Below, piece after piece: positions 8,141 to 16,298 of a stretch of DNA of 64,000 nt. Under the pieces are notes generated by a model. It ran no database searches and was not told the DNA's origin. It saw only the letters and a list, made by a program, of their open reading frames with translations. The DNA lies in contig NZ_CP134771.1 in NCBI RefSeq assembly GCF_031880315.1, positions 1,364,001 through 1,428,000 of the forward strand, written 5' to 3'. This stretch comes from Pseudomonas baltica (lineage in GTDB: Bacteria > Pseudomonadota > Gammaproteobacteria > Pseudomonadales > Pseudomonadaceae). The position numbers and the translations under genes are program-made. Position 1 is the first letter of the stretch; each line of letters begins with the position of its first letter.

Positions 8141-9658
8141 TCAAGCGTAGTAATCCACCGCGCTGGTACCGATCACCGAGGTGCTGTGGATAACGGACGA
8201 GGCATCGCTGACCGTGACGTCGCTGTCCACGCCATCGCTGCGCCCCAGACGCCCGCCGCTGCCGCCGGAAGTCTGTTGAGCCTGAGGCTGGCCGCTTTGC
8301 TGCTGTTGACGCGACTGGTCGGACACATTGACGTCCATCTGACCGAGCCCCTGTTGGGCGAACATCTCCTTGAGGCGCCCTTGCTGGTTTTCCAGTGCCT
8401 CGCGCACGCCCACGTGGGCGCTCATGAAGGTCACTTGGGTCTGCTGGTCACTGTTCATGGTGACCTTGATGTCCAGGCGCCCCAGCTCGGCCGGCGACAA
8501 CTGAATGTCGGCGGACTTGAGATTCTGGCTCGACAGGTACATCACCCGGTTGACCACGCCTTCGGTCCAGCCCGACTGGTTCATGGCCAGAGGAGATGCC
8601 GGCGGTGTGGCGGGCGCGCTGCTCACCGACTTGCCGGTGGCCTGGGTCAAGGCACTCAGGCGATCGCCAAAGTTTGTGGCGCCGGTATCACCGATACCGC
8701 CCTTGATGCCCTTGACGCCCTCCTCGGTGGCGGCCGCGCCCAAGCCCTTGTCACCGCTGCCGGCTTTGCCTTCAGCGCCAGCCTGTTGCTGGATCAGCGT
8801 GGTCAGGCCGGCGGCGGCAGCATTGTCGTCAGCCTGCTGGGTGCCATTGGCTGCCTGGTTGTTATCGGCCGCGTGAGCGGAGGTCGTGCCCTGAGCCTTG
8901 GCATTCTGCTCCAGGGCCAGGCGCAAAGCCGGCATGTCGGCGAGGGGATCGGCGTTCGGATCGAAATCGTCGTCCGACTTGCTGGCGTCCTTGGCCGCAT
9001 CTTTGGCCGCAGTGGTTTGCGGCGCGACCATCGCCAGCAGGTTCGGGTCCACGGCAGGGGTCGTTGCAGCAGGCGCAGCAGCGGTCGCCAGCGGATCAAC
9101 CGCTGGCTTGAGCAACGTAGCAGGATCGACCGCAGGGTCCGTGGCTTTGACAAGGGCGTCATCCGCCTTGGCATCATCGCTGGCCGCCGCTTCATCGGCC
9201 TTGTCGCTCTTGGTCGCCTTGGCATCACCGGCCTTGGCCGTGGTGTCCTGATCCTGATCCTTGTCTTTGTCCTTGCTGGCGACCTTCTTGTCATTGCCTT
9301 TGGTGCTGTCGACCTTGTTGTTGTCTACCTTGGTGCTGTCCACCTTGTTGTCGTCAGCCGCTGGTTTGGCCTTGGCAGGCAGATCCTTGCCGCTATCGGC
9401 AACGATGGGCTTGGCCGGATCGGGCTGGCTGGCAAACGACGACTTGTTGGCGGCCGCATTGGCCAGCTTGTCGGAATAGGCCTGGGCAGCGTCAGCTTTT
9501 TGCGCATAGTCAGCCTGGCTCTGGCGTGAATACACCGAAGCAAAGCTGTCGGCGCCCGAGGGCGGAGCTTCCTGTGGCTTGCTGGACAGCAAGGCATTGG
9601 CGGCGGACGTCTGGTTGGTAGACGCAGTTTGCAGTAATGGATTTGAGGCAACAGGCAT
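8141..9658 (-). CDS. fliK: Flagellar hook-length control protein FliK
   Basis: 505 residues from the ATG at 9658 (MPVASNPLLQ), chosen because GGAG lies about 8 nt upstream; an in-frame codon 24 nt further up lacks this. The C-terminal ~130 residues contain the Flg_hook (FliK-C) domain that contacts FlhB, with the typical LRLSPAELG-type motif (here IQLSPAELGRLDIKV). The first ~300 residues are low-complexity: an Asp/Lys-rich tract (about residues 105-170) and Ala/Asp/Pro-rich repeats. The ruler part of FliK varies freely in this family. A sigma-54 promoter lies at 9709-9723. Confidence 0.94.
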   Translation of the reverse strand: MPVASNPLLQTASTNQTSAANALLSSKPQEAPPSGADSFASVYSRQSQADYAQKADAAQAYSDKLANAAANKSSFASQPDPAKPIVADSGKDLPAKAKPAADDNKVDSTKVDNNKVDSTKGNDKKVASKDKDKDQDQDTTAKAGDAKATKSDKADEAAASDDAKADDALVKATDPAVDPATLLKPAVDPLATAAAPAATTPAVDPNLLAMVAPQTTAAKDAAKDASKSDDDFDPNADPLADMPALRLALEQNAKAQGTTSAHAADNNQAANGTQQADDNAAAAGLTTLIQQQAGAEGKAGSGDKGLGAAATEEGVKGIKGGIGDTGATNFGDRLSALTQATGKSVSSAPATPPASPLAMNQSGWTEGVVNRVMYLSSQNLKSADIQLSPAELGRLDIKVTMNSDQQTQVTFMSAHVGVREALENQQGRLKEMFAQQGLGQMDVNVSDQSRQQQQSGQPQAQQTSGGSGGRLGRSDGVDSDVTVSDASSVIHSTSVIGTSAVDYYA

Positions 9659-9703
9659 GGGAAGGTCTCCGCTGCGCGGCAATCAGTGGCACAGATAGCA
9701 GAG

Positions 9704-9735
9704 ACAAAGCAAAAGCCGGGCCAATACGCCCGGCT
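9704..9735 (-). terminator. Rho-independent terminator after hptB
   Basis: On the minus strand AGCCGGGC - 6-nt loop - GCCCGGCT is followed by TTTGCTTTG. The 8-bp GC-rich stem starts 8 bases after the hptB stop. The T-tract is interrupted by GC, and that GC is also the -12 element of the fliK promoter. Confidence 0.8.
9709..9723 (-). promoter_or_regulatory. Sigma-54 promoter for fliK, embedded in the hptB terminator
   Basis: The minus strand reads TGGCCC-GGCTT-TTGC with exact -24/-12 spacing; one mismatch in TGGCAC. Transcription would begin near 9697, about 39 nt before fliK. The element uses the loop, the 3' stem arm and the T-tract of the hptB terminator. Confidence 0.72.
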
Positions 9736-9742
9736 CGGGCGA

Positions 9743-10099
9743 TCAGGCGGAATATCGCTCGCGTTCACGCTCGTAGACGGGCTTCACTTCACCGAATTCA
9801 TGGTCGATTTCGCGAATCAATTGCTGGATGTCGCCACCATTTGGCTGATTGGCGCATTGTTCGAGTCGGGAACATAACTGCGCCAGCACGAGCGCACCCA
9901 TATTGCTGCTGCTGCCCTTGAAGCTGTGCGCCGCCTGGCTGATCGCCTGGGGGTCGGAGGCCGCCTGCAATGCCAGGAGGCGATGCTGGGAGTCACTGAG
10001 GAAGGTGTCAAGCAGCGCCGGGTATTCATCTTCCATGACCTCCTGCAGCGCGGACAGCACTTTCTCGTCGACATGGGGATTGGTTGCTGATTCGGTCAT
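9743..10099 (-). CDS. hptB: Histidine phosphotransfer protein HptB
   Basis: 118 residues from the ATG at 10099, which has AAGGAG about 8 nt upstream. It is a single Hpt four-helix domain with the phosphoacceptor motif AAHSFKGSSSNMG; the histidine is H58. In P. aeruginosa HptB receives phosphate from hybrid kinases and passes it to HsbR, controlling swarming, biofilm and flagellar gene output. Here it is the last gene of hsbA-hsbR-hptB, 62 nt after hsbR. The symbol rests on the conserved three-gene context. Confidence 0.9.
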   Translation of the reverse strand: MTESATNPHVDEKVLSALQEVMEDEYPALLDTFLSDSQHRLLALQAASDPQAISQAAHSFKGSSSNMGALVLAQLCSRLEQCANQPNGGDIQQLIREIDHEFGEVKPVYERERERYSA

Positions 10100-10161
10100 C
10101 ACTTGTTCGCTCCTTGATCAAGCTGGGTATTGGGCATACCGCCAGCTGGAGAATCACCGGT

Positions 10162-11877
10162 TCAATTGCCGACCGGACGCTGCCAGGAAAATTCGACACA
10201 TACACTGCGCCCGTCCTCAGCCCAGACTGCATGCTCGCTGAGCTGCCGGACCAGGCTCATCCCACGCCCGGACAGCCCCTGGGACGGTGTGGGACGTGCC
10301 AGTATCTCGGGTACATCGAAACCATTACCGCTGTCTTCGACGCGAATGGTCAGCCTACCACCGCCCTGCGCATCCGGCGATACCCGCAACTGCAGGCGGA
10401 TGAAGCCTTCGGCCAATGCGTCGAGACGCTCGTTGCGCTGACGGTAATACTGGGCAAACCCCTGAGCGTCACGCTTGAGCGCCGAGTCCAGGCCCAGCAC
10501 ACCATGCTCCAGCGCATTGGAGTATAGCTCGGTCAACACGCTATAGAGAGCGCCACTCTGAACTCGCAGACCATGCACCTCTTGCAGCGACTGCAGCAAG
10601 TTGGGCAGCGGGTTGAAGCGACGCAAGGTTTCCCCACGATATTCAAAAGCGGCCGACCAGTCCAGCGGACTCGACTGGCCGCTGTCGGAAAAAATCACCG
10701 GGGTGTGCGGCAAGCTGGCCGTCTCGACCACGAAAATCTGCACCATGCTGACGTCGTCCCGTGATTCGCCACGGAACTCATCGAGCGCGCTCTGTATTTC
10801 CTCGAACAACCGATGCGGCCAGCGGTTGTTACTCAATACGGTATCGAGCCGCTCGGCTCCGAACAATTGGTCCTCGCCGTTGGCGGTGTCGATCACGCCA
10901 TCGGACAGCAGGAACAATTGGTCGCCCTGACTGAGCGAGTGCACCTCGGTCTTGTCGTTGAAGCTCTGGCGCGATAGTACGCCCAGCGGCAGATGGCGCG
11001 ATTGCAGCGCGATACGCTCGCCGCCCTGACAGAGAATGTAGCCGTCCGGCAGCCCGCCGTTCCAGACCTCCACCTGCAAGCGCTGGAAGCTGACATTGAG
11101 CATCGTGGCGCAGCAGAACATGTCCACCGGCAAGATGCGCTTGAGCTTGGCGTTCATCTCCCGCAGGATTTCCGCCAGGCCGTAGCCCTTGGCGGTCATG
11201 CCATAGAACACTTCGGCCACCGGCATGGCACCGACGGCCGCCGGCAGGCCATGGCCGGTAAAATCGCCGAGCAGCACGTGCATGTCGCCCGACGGGGTGA
11301 ACGAGGCCAGCAGCAGGTCGCCGTTGAACAAGGCATAGGGCGACTGCATGTAACGAATGTTCAGCGAGCTGAGGCAACCGGAGTGGGCGATCTGATCGAA
11401 CACCGCCTTGGCGACTCGCTGCTCGTTGAGCAGGTATTCATGGTGCTGGGAGATCTGGTTGCGCTGCTCCAGGACCGTGGCCTGCAGGCGTCGCAGGCGA
11501 TCCATCGCGGTGATCTTGGCGGCCAGTATCACCTGGTTATAGGGCTTGGCCAGAAAATCGTCGCCGCCGGCTTCGAGGCAGGCTACCAGTGCCTGTTCTT
11601 CGGTCATGGACGTCAGGAAGATGATCGGTACCAGCTCTTCGCCGGCCATGGCCTTGATCCGCCGCGCCGCTTCGAAGCCATCCATCACCGGCATCATCGC
11701 GTCGAGCAGTACAAGTTGCGGACGCTGGGTTTCGAATACCCGCACCGCTTCTTCACCGTTCTCGGCCTGCACCACGTAATGGCCCTGCCGGCGGACGATA
11801 GAGGACAGCAACATGCGATCGGTCATGTTGTCGTCGGCGATCAACACCGTTAGCGGGTCGGGCTTGGGCAGGGTCAA
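10162..11877 (-). CDS. hsbR: Response regulator with PP2C phosphatase and kinase domains, HsbR
   Basis: 571 residues in three parts: a receiver domain (about 1-125, phosphoacceptor D59 in LLDAMMPVMDG), a SpoIIE/PP2C-type phosphatase domain (about 185-390, with HVLLGDFTGHGLPAA and LLSDGVIDT metal-binding motifs) and a C-terminal HATPase anti-sigma-like kinase domain (about 410-571, with ELYSNALEHG and VEDSGNGFD). HsbR phosphorylates or dephosphorylates HsbA according to its HptB input. The start is a TTG whose bases overlap the hsbA stop (TTGA); the next ATG would remove part of the receiver, so the TTG is preferred. Confidence 0.92.
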   Translation of the reverse strand: MTLPKPDPLTVLIADDNMTDRMLLSSIVRRQGHYVVQAENGEEAVRVFETQRPQLVLLDAMMPVMDGFEAARRIKAMAGEELVPIIFLTSMTEEQALVACLEAGGDDFLAKPYNQVILAAKITAMDRLRRLQATVLEQRNQISQHHEYLLNEQRVAKAVFDQIAHSGCLSSLNIRYMQSPYALFNGDLLLASFTPSGDMHVLLGDFTGHGLPAAVGAMPVAEVFYGMTAKGYGLAEILREMNAKLKRILPVDMFCCATMLNVSFQRLQVEVWNGGLPDGYILCQGGERIALQSRHLPLGVLSRQSFNDKTEVHSLSQGDQLFLLSDGVIDTANGEDQLFGAERLDTVLSNNRWPHRLFEEIQSALDEFRGESRDDVSMVQIFVVETASLPHTPVIFSDSGQSSPLDWSAAFEYRGETLRRFNPLPNLLQSLQEVHGLRVQSGALYSVLTELYSNALEHGVLGLDSALKRDAQGFAQYYRQRNERLDALAEGFIRLQLRVSPDAQGGGRLTIRVEDSGNGFDVPEILARPTPSQGLSGRGMSLVRQLSEHAVWAEDGRSVCVEFSWQRPVGN

Positions 11878-12182
11878 GAGATGTTGAACAGCTTGTCGAA
11901 GTTGGAGATGCCGAGGATCTTGCGTACATCGGGAGTGCTGTGGATAACCTGCACCTGCGCGTGATCGCCACCCGCATGATCACGCAACAGCAACAGCATG
12001 CCCAAAGCGGAACTGTCGAGGTAGTTCGTATCCTTGAGATTGATGATGAACTTCGCCGGCTTGGGGTGAACCCTTTCATAAGCATCACGAAACGCCTGAT
12101 GGGCGCCAAAGTCGAAGCGTCCCCTGATCTCGATGGTCAATGTTTTCCCATCTTCAGAAGGTTTGGCAGTTACATCGGTCAT
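11874..12182 (-). CDS. hsbA: Anti-anti-sigma factor HsbA (STAS domain)
   Basis: 102 residues, a single STAS domain with the phosphorylatable serine region YLDSSALGMLLLL (S57/S58). The ATG at 12182 has GAAGGAA in front. In P. aeruginosa HsbA binds FlgM when unphosphorylated, freeing FliA, and binds a diguanylate cyclase when phosphorylated; the same role is inferred here because hsbA, hsbR and hptB occur together and flgM is in the same locus. It overlaps hsbR by 4 nt. Confidence 0.9.
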   Translation of the reverse strand: MTDVTAKPSEDGKTLTIEIRGRFDFGAHQAFRDAYERVHPKPAKFIINLKDTNYLDSSALGMLLLLRDHAGGDHAQVQVIHSTPDVRKILGISNFDKLFNIS

Positions 12183-12288
12183 GGGATATTCCTTCAGGAT
12201 TATTGCCAATACTGACAAAGGTTTAGCATCGCCACACGCCTCCAGCAACCCCGGCGGGCGGTAAAAAAATGTTTTTCTCGTCGCGGCC

Positions 12289-12738
12289 TCAGTATTGCTC
12301 GCGTTGCGGCAGGCGCTGCGCCAATTCATCGAGCAATCGCTGTTCGCGTCGATCCTCGAGCCGCCGCGCTTCTTCAGCATAGCGCAGCACCAGCTTGCGC
12401 AGGCCCTCGACGCGCGCATAGGCTTTTTGCCACACGACCCGGGCGCCGTTGAGGTTGCCTTGGTGCCACGCCAGGCTCTTGTGCTGCTGGGCCACGGCGG
12501 TCTCAAGCTGATTGAGGAAGCGCTGATAGTTCATCAGCCACTGCCCGGAGACGCCGCGGCTACCGTGGGTCATCCATTGCTGCTGATAGTCGCTGCGAAA
12601 TTTTTCCAGCTCCGCGAGCTTGGCGTGAGACAGGTTGACCTGGCCCTGAAAATGCCCCATCCGCTGCGCCGCCTTTTTCTCGACGCTCTCGGCCATTTCC
12701 ACCACGGGCGCCAGACGCGCCGCTCGACTCATCGCCAT
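12289..12738 (-). CDS. fliJ: Flagellar export chaperone/ATPase stalk protein FliJ
   Basis: 149 residues, almost wholly charged alpha-helical coiled coil with many Arg, Gln and Glu, as in FliJ. FliJ inserts into the FliI hexamer like the gamma stalk of F1-ATPase and helps activate the export gate. It lies 6 nt after fliI in the fliEFGHIJ operon. The 106 nt between fliJ and hsbA contain no clear terminator, so transcription may continue into hsbA. Confidence 0.95.
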   Translation of the reverse strand: MAMSRAARLAPVVEMAESVEKKAAQRMGHFQGQVNLSHAKLAELEKFRSDYQQQWMTHGSRGVSGQWLMNYQRFLNQLETAVAQQHKSLAWHQGNLNGARVVWQKAYARVEGLRKLVLRYAEEARRLEDRREQRLLDELAQRLPQREQY

Positions 12739-12744
12739 GGTCTA

Positions 12745-14103
12745 TCAGCCTGGCGCCACAGGATTGAACACGGCCGCGAGGCGGTCGCTACTGTCCTGCA
12801 GGCTTTCGTTTTCCTGCAGACCCTGGCGCAGGTAGCGCACCAACGTGGGCTGCAGCGCGATCGCCAAGTCGGTCTCGCGATCACCGCCGGCCACGTAGGC
12901 GCCGACGCTGATCAAATCGCGGCTCTGTTGATAACGCGACCACAGCTGCTTGAACTGCTGAGCCTGGGTCATGTGCTGCGGGCTGACTACCGAGGGCATG
13001 ACCCGACTGATCGAGGCCTCGATGTCGATGGCCGGGTAATGCCCCTCCTCGGCCAGGCGACGAGACAGCACGATATGGCCGTCGAGTACGCCACGCGCCG
13101 AGTCGGCGATGGGGTCCTGCTGATCGTCGCCCTCGGACAGTACGGTATAGAACGCCGTGATCGAGCCGCCCCCTGCCTCGGCGTTGCCAGCACGTTCCAC
13201 CAGCTTGGGCAATTTGGCAAACACCGACGGTGGATAGCCCTTGGTCGCCGGCGGCTCGCCGATGGCCAGGGCGATTTCGCGCTGAGCCTGGGCAAAACGG
13301 GTCAAGGAGTCCATCAGCAACAAGACGTTCTTGCCCTTGTCGCGGAAATACTCGGCAATACGCGTGCAATACATGGCGGCCCGCAGGCGCATCAGCGGCG
13401 CATCGTCCGCTGGCGAAGCGACCACCACGGAGCGCTTGAGACCTTCGGGCCCTAGGCTGTGCTCGATGAACTCCTTGACCTCACGGCCACGCTCGCCGAT
13501 CAGCCCGACCACGATGATGTCGGCCTCGGTAAAGCGCGTCATCATGCCGAGCAGCACACTCTTGCCCACCCCGGTACCGGCGAACAGCCCCAGGCGCTGG
13601 CCGCGACCGACGGTGAGCAAGCCGTTGATCGAGCGGATGCCCACGTCCAGCGGCTGGCTGATGGGGTCGCGCTTGAGCGGGTTGATGGTCGGGCCATCCA
13701 TCGGCACCCAGTCTTCGGCCTTCATCCCGCCCTTGCCGTCGAGCGCGCGGCCGGCACCGTCAAGCACCCGCCCGAGCATGGTCATGCCCATGGGCAGGCG
13801 GCCGGTATCGGCCAATGGCACTACGCGGGCGCCCGGCGCGATGCCGGCGACGCTGCCCACCGGCATCAGAAACACCTTGCTGCCGGAAAAGCCCATGACC
13901 TCGGCCTCGACCTCGACGGCGTCGTAACTGACGTCGTTGATCACTCGACAACGGCTGCCCATGGCGGCCCGCAGGCCCTCGGCTTCAAGGGTCAGGCCGA
14001 CCATGCGCAGCAGCCGTCCTTCGACGACTGGCTGGCGTGGCAGATCGATGGCCTGTGGATAACTCGACAGGCGCTTGACGAAGCTGGTGCGATTAAGATG
14101 CAT
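12745..14103 (-). CDS. fliI: Flagellum-specific export ATPase FliI
   Basis: 452 residues from the ATG at 14103 ([10 protein letters not shown]), which overlaps the fliH end by 11 nt. The open frame continues further upstream, but only through fliH coding sequence. Walker A is GTGVGKS (residues 176-182), Walker B ends at D265 in [11 protein letters not shown], and the GERGREV motif is at 203-209. The hexamer unfolds or feeds export substrates with FliH and FliJ. Confidence 0.97.
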   Translation of the reverse strand: MHLNRTSFVKRLSSYPQAIDLPRQPVVEGRLLRMVGLTLEAEGLRAAMGSRCRVINDVSYDAVEVEAEVMGFSGSKVFLMPVGSVAGIAPGARVVPLADTGRLPMGMTMLGRVLDGAGRALDGKGGMKAEDWVPMDGPTINPLKRDPISQPLDVGIRSINGLLTVGRGQRLGLFAGTGVGKSVLLGMMTRFTEADIIVVGLIGERGREVKEFIEHSLGPEGLKRSVVVASPADDAPLMRLRAAMYCTRIAEYFRDKGKNVLLLMDSLTRFAQAQREIALAIGEPPATKGYPPSVFAKLPKLVERAGNAEAGGGSITAFYTVLSEGDDQQDPIADSARGVLDGHIVLSRRLAEEGHYPAIDIEASISRVMPSVVSPQHMTQAQQFKQLWSRYQQSRDLISVGAYVAGGDRETDLAIALQPTLVRYLRQGLQENESLQDSSDRLAAVFNPVAPG

Positions 14104-15130
14104 CGCTCGGCTCCGGCGGTTTGTCTTTGGCCCTGGCCTTGGATCGGGTCGGCGGCTCGTCGTCGACGGGGTCGTCCAGCTCGACTTCAAGCTGCGCAAG
14201 ATCGGCGGCCAACTCAGCGTCAGCGTCGGATTCCGCTCCGGGCTGCGCCACGCTCAGCTCGCTGTCGGGTTCGGGCGCGTGCCCCGGCTCGGGGTCAGCC
14301 ACAGGCTCGGCGACGGGCGCCTGTCGAGCCTGGGCTGCGGCCGCCTTGACTTGCGCCTGGTGCTGCAAATGCTGGGCCTCCACTGCGCCAAGGTCGACAT
14401 CGGTATCCGACTCGGCAGGGTGCATGCCCTGCTCGTGCAATTGCCCGAACATCATGGCGATGGCCTGGGTGATGCGCGTCTCGATAGCGGCGTCGATACG
14501 GCTGTGCTCGGTCTCGACGCGGCAGCCGCCGGGCAGCAGCGCCGGGTCTTCGAGGATCCGCCAGGTTTCTTCATGGCGCTCGCGCAGCGCCTTGACCTGC
14601 ACGAAGTCCTGAGGATTGACGAAGATCCGCACATTGTTGGCCCCCATGGGCAGCAACTTCAGCGACTCTCGCAGTACTGTTTCGATCTGGCTGGAGTCGA
14701 TAGTGAGTTCGCGCTGGATGACTTCGCGGGCAATGTGCCCGACCAGCTCCACCATGGACTTCTCGATCTGGGCGTCCTGCTCGGCGATTGGCAAGAACAG
14801 GTGCACCATGACTTGTTCGAGCGTGGCCAGTTTGGCCGCAAGGGCGACCTCGGCCTCTTGGCGAACCTTGATCTGGGTGCTGTGAAAACCCTCGCGTTCA
14901 CCCACCGCGAAGCCCTCGTTGTAGGCCTCCTGGCGGATGCTTTCGAGTTCTTCGAGGGTCAGCGGCTGGACTTCATCGAGGGGGACTTCTTCGATCTCCT
15001 CGATCACCACGGGCTCAGGTTCTGGCTCGGGCAATTCGGGGTCAAAACTGGGCAGTGACCAGACATCGACCCCGCGCAGGTCTTCTGCGCGGATCAGTTC
15101 ACTGGCGGTTTCATTGGTGGGGCGCGACAT
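14093..15130 (-). CDS. fliH: Flagellar ATPase regulator FliH
   Basis: 345 residues. It has the FliH/YscL layout: an N-terminal segment with a Pro/Glu repeat ([11 protein letters not shown], about residues 32-42), a central helical part, and the C-terminal FliI-binding domain (about 95-245). A further acidic, Ala-rich tail of about 100 residues with many Glu, Asp and Pro extends past the usual domain; long tails of this kind occur in Pseudomonas FliH. FliH tethers FliI to FliN and FlhA. Confidence 0.94.
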   Translation of the reverse strand: MSRPTNETASELIRAEDLRGVDVWSLPSFDPELPEPEPEPVVIEEIEEVPLDEVQPLTLEELESIRQEAYNEGFAVGEREGFHSTQIKVRQEAEVALAAKLATLEQVMVHLFLPIAEQDAQIEKSMVELVGHIAREVIQRELTIDSSQIETVLRESLKLLPMGANNVRIFVNPQDFVQVKALRERHEETWRILEDPALLPGGCRVETEHSRIDAAIETRITQAIAMMFGQLHEQGMHPAESDTDVDLGAVEAQHLQHQAQVKAAAAQARQAPVAEPVADPEPGHAPEPDSELSVAQPGAESDADAELAADLAQLEVELDDPVDDEPPTRSKARAKDKPPEPSDAS

Positions 15131-15174
15131 GCTTATATCCTGATGCTCGATTAGGGCCCGATGAAAGCGAAACC

Positions 15175-15259
15175 TGTGGGAGCGGACTTGCGCGTCCGGT
15201 GGCCAGGGCCGCAGGCCTTTTGAGCGCTTCGCCGCCGGACGCGCAAGCCCGCTTCCACA
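15175..15259. repeat. Long inverted repeat between fliH and fliG
   Basis: Two 25-nt arms (15175-15199 and 15235-15259) are complementary except for about two positions, beginning TGTGGGAGCGGACTTG. They enclose 35 nt. The element fills most of the 145-nt gap inside an otherwise tight operon. It is related in sequence to the hairpin at 58359-58434. Confidence 0.8.
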
Positions 15260-15275
15260 ACGGTGGAGCCACCGA

Positions 15276-16298
15276 TCAGATCATTTCCTCGCCGCCTTTG
15301 CCACCCAGCACGATCTCGCCGGCTTCGGCCATGCGGCGGGCGATGGTGAGGATTTCCTTCTGCGCGGTTTCGACGTCGCTGACGCGTACCGGGCCTTTGG
15401 CCTCGAGGTCGTCGCGCAGCAGTTCCGAGGCACGCTTGGACATGTTCTTGAAAATCTTTTCCTTGACCCCGTCGTCGGCACCCTTGAGCGCCACCACCAG
15501 TACGTCCGAAGACACCTCGCGCAGCAGCGCCTGGATGCCGCGGTCGTCGACGTCCTTGAGGTTGTTGAAGACGAACATCAGGTCTTCGATCTGACCGGAC
15601 AGATCCTCGTCCACTTCGCGGATCGAATCCATGAGCTGGCCTTCGACCGAACTGTCGAGGAAGTTCATGATATCGGCCGCGCGCTTGATACCGCCCAGCG
15701 TGGTCCGGGACGTGGTCGAGTTGCCGGCGAACTGCTTCTCGAGGATCGTGTTGAGTTCTTTCAGGGCCGCAGGTTGCACAGTGTTGAGCGACGACACCCG
15801 CAGGATGATATCCAGACGCACCTTGTGGTCGAAGTGCCCGAGCACCTCGCCCGCCTGATCAGGGTCGAGATACGCGACCACGATGGCTTGAATCTGTGGG
15901 TGCTCGAAACGGATGACGTCAGCCACGGCACGCGGCTCCATCCACTTGAGGCTGTCCAGGCCGCTGGTGTTGCCACCCAGCAGGATGCGGTCGATCAGAC
16001 CGTTGGCCTTGTCTTCGCCCAATGCCGAAGTGAGCATCTTGCGGATGTAGGTGTCCGAGCCGACGCCGAGGCTGGTCTGGTCGCCCACGCTGGCGACGAA
16101 CTCGGTCATCACCTGCTCGACCTGTTCGCGGTGCACGTTGCGCATCTGCGCCATGGCCACGCCCACTCGTTGCACTTCCTTCGGGCCCATGTGCCGCAAC
16201 ACTTGGGCCGCGTCGGTTTCACCCAGCGAAAGGAGGAGAATGGCGGCCTTGTCGACCTTGGTCAGTTTGGGGGCAACTATGGCCTGATTGCTACTCAT
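15276..16298 (-). CDS. fliG: Flagellar motor switch protein FliG
   Basis: 340 residues with the N-terminal (FliF-binding), middle and C-terminal armadillo-like domains. The EHPQ motif of the middle domain is present (FEHPQIQAIVVAYLDPDQA) and the C-terminal torque helix region with charged residues (KRASELLRDDLEAKGPVRVSD split by motif) is conserved around residues 280-305. FliG transmits torque from MotAB. It overlaps the end of fliF by 8 nt, so the two are translationally coupled. Confidence 0.97.
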   Translation of the reverse strand: MSSNQAIVAPKLTKVDKAAILLLSLGETDAAQVLRHMGPKEVQRVGVAMAQMRNVHREQVEQVMTEFVASVGDQTSLGVGSDTYIRKMLTSALGEDKANGLIDRILLGGNTSGLDSLKWMEPRAVADVIRFEHPQIQAIVVAYLDPDQAGEVLGHFDHKVRLDIILRVSSLNTVQPAALKELNTILEKQFAGNSTTSRTTLGGIKRAADIMNFLDSSVEGQLMDSIREVDEDLSGQIEDLMFVFNNLKDVDDRGIQALLREVSSDVLVVALKGADDGVKEKIFKNMSKRASELLRDDLEAKGPVRVSDVETAQKEILTIARRMAEAGEIVLGGKGGEEMI

